Shown here piece by piece: positions 4,380-5,239 of a stretch of 5,239 nucleotides of DNA. The notes beneath the pieces were generated by a model. It ran no database searches and was not told where the DNA came from. It saw nothing but the letters and a program-made list of their open reading frames with translations. This DNA is from Halobacteriales archaeon (GTDB taxonomy: Archaea > Thermoplasmatota > SW-10-69-26 > JACQPN01 > JAIVGT01). The position numbers were made by a program, and so were the translations under genes. Each line of letters starts with the position of its first letter. The first letter of the stretch is position 1. The DNA is taken from assembly GCA_020201485.1 (NCBI GenBank), contig JAIVGT010000075.1, positions 1 to 5,239 of the forward strand, read 5' to 3'.

Positions 4380-5239
4380 ACCGGCGGCGGGACGGGCACG
4401 AGCAGGGTCGTCGGCTCGCCGCTCACGGCGTGCGCCTGCTCCTCGGTCACGGGCACGGGCTTGCCCTGGAAGCCGTTGTAGAGCGGGAGCTGGTCGCGCA
4501 TGTGCTCCGGGCCCGGGCCGCCGTTGACGATGACGTCCACGAGGTCGGGCACGGTGAGCTCGCCGGACTCCCCCGGCGGCAGCGTGCTGATGCTCCGCGA
4601 CGTGTCCGTGCCGACGTGGAAGTGGTAGTACGTGGCGCGATTCGTCATGGGCATCTCGTACGCCGGGCCGGCTCCGATGGGGCTGAACCGGCTGTGCCAG
4701 AGCGGCATGGGGCCGATGGTCCCGGCGGAGGCGAAGGCGTCGGCGATGACGTCGGCGCACGACTCGTGTTGCGGCGTGCCGATGTCGTCGCACCAGTCGT
4801 GGCTGGCCTGGCCGTCCAGGGCTTGGAGGAGGAGCGCGTCCTTGTTGTCGTTCGTGCCCTGGTCGCCGGCGTGCGGGTCGCCCGCCGTCTCCGGGTCCGG
4901 GTCGTACGCGCGCGTGAAGCCGCCCAGCTCGTCGCGGAACACCCGGTCCTGCAGGTCCTGGCGCACGTGGAGGTACACGCCGTAGCCGGCGTCGTCGTAC
5001 ACGCCGTCGCCATCGGCGTCCCGCCACGGGTAGCCGTGCGCGCGCCAGTCGGCGATGGCGTCGTGCTGCGCCTGCGGCGCGTGCGCCATGAGGATGGGCG
5101 CGAGCGCGGGGGCGAACGGGTCGTGCGTCGCCGCGTTCTGCAGGATGGCCTGCACGTCCTCCAGGGTGAGCTTCTGGAAGCCGTTGTGGAGCCGCTGCGC
5201 CCAGGCGAAGCCGTCGAGGAGCTGCACGCGGTGCAGGCT
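4364..5239 (-). CDS. Penicillin acylase (S45, Ntn-hydrolase) family protein, C-terminal part; 5' end beyond window
   Basis: The visible 291 residues match the end of the beta chain of penicillin-acylase-type amidases, which cleave amide bonds such as those of acylated lactones or beta-lactams. RMQLLDGFAWAQRL (4-17) and KLTLEDVQAILQN (23-35) match the region after the catalytic core. DAIADWRAHGYPW (60-72) follows. Near the end, YYHFHVGTDTSRSISTLPPGESG (about 204-226) and DQLPLYNGFQGKPVPVTEEQ (249-268) match the conserved last strands. Insertions include an acidic calcium-like loop, DADGDGVYDD (74-83), and C150 and C161, which could pair outside the cell. The Pro/Val-rich tail ends at residue 291. 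The N-terminal nucleophile, the autoprocessing site and any signal peptide lie off the right edge. ATG 5227 is internal: the frame stays open to 5239. The real substrate cannot be told. Confidence 0.87.
   Translation of the reverse strand, partial: SLHRVQLLDGFAWAQRLHNGFQKLTLEDVQAILQNAATHDPFAPALAPILMAHAPQAQHDAIADWRAHGYPWRDADGDGVYDDAGYGVYLHVRQDLQDRVFRDELGGFTRAYDPDPETAGDPHAGDQGTNDNKDALLLQALDGQASHDWCDDIGTPQHESCADVIADAFASAGTIGPMPLWHSRFSPIGAGPAYEMPMTNRATYYHFHVGTDTSRSISTLPPGESGELTVPDLVDVIVNGGPGPEHMRDQLPLYNGFQGKPVPVTEEQAHAVSGEPTTLLVPVPPPVPAAP

Noticed and set aside
4275..5027. 250-residue open frame on the minus strand
   Set aside because: Arg-rich shadow of the acylase frame; only its last codons (MPTTVV) matter, as a possible start of the zinc-ribbon gene.
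1..5239. Defence system, prophage, CRISPR array, insertion sequence, tRNA or rRNA
   Set aside because: I found no direct-repeat array, terminal inverted repeats, transposase or integrase motifs, or recognisable structural RNA.

Overview
The window is very GC-rich (by eye above 70%) and densely packed. It holds five protein genes of ordinary size, two very small zinc-ribbon genes, and almost no free intergenic space. The gene content suggests a high-GC archaeon, possibly Thermoplasmatota-like. The reasons are a tandem winged-helix regulator of a kind common in Thermoplasmatota and haloarchaea, two tiny CxxCG zinc-finger proteins, a secreted BNR-repeat protein, a penicillin-acylase-family enzyme, and poor or absent Shine-Dalgarno sequences before several starts. 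This placement is an inference; a high-GC bacterium is not excluded.

Layout, left to right. 54-1283 (+) encodes an exported, probable TIM-barrel glycoside-hydrolase-like protein with a C-terminal beta-rich domain. It runs tail-to-tail into 1280-1837 (-), a peroxiredoxin/thioredoxin-like protein with a CNHC active-site motif; the two stop codons share one CTAG. A 51-bp divergent gap follows, then a 40-residue zinc-ribbon gene at 1889-2011 (+) with a GTG start. Next is a short gap with a hairpin, then 2056-3414 (+), a secreted beta-propeller protein with five Asp boxes. This converges with, and overlaps by 10 bp, 3405-3971 (-), a regulator with two winged-helix domains. Upstream of the regulator is a 163-bp gap containing a perfect 8-bp inverted repeat whose arms repeat every 20 bp, a good operator candidate. 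Further right, all on the minus strand, are a 47-residue zinc-ribbon reading frame (4135-4278) with no ATG, GTG or TTG start, and the C-terminal part of a penicillin acylase (S45) family enzyme (4364-5239) that runs off the right edge.

How the genes fit together. Two products carry export signals and a third (the acylase) belongs to a family that is often exported. All three would act outside the cell on glycans or amide-linked compounds, which fits a scavenging heterotroph. The Prx-like protein is probably cytoplasmic and redox-related. The regulator may control itself or its neighbours, but nothing in the sequence identifies its regulon. I see no phage, CRISPR, defence or mobile-element signature. 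The least ordinary items are the two micro zinc-ribbon genes (one possibly CTG-initiated or frameshifted), the shared and overlapping stop codons, the 20-bp-period operator candidate, and AACGTT palindromes that I find only in the two gaps around 1838-2055.
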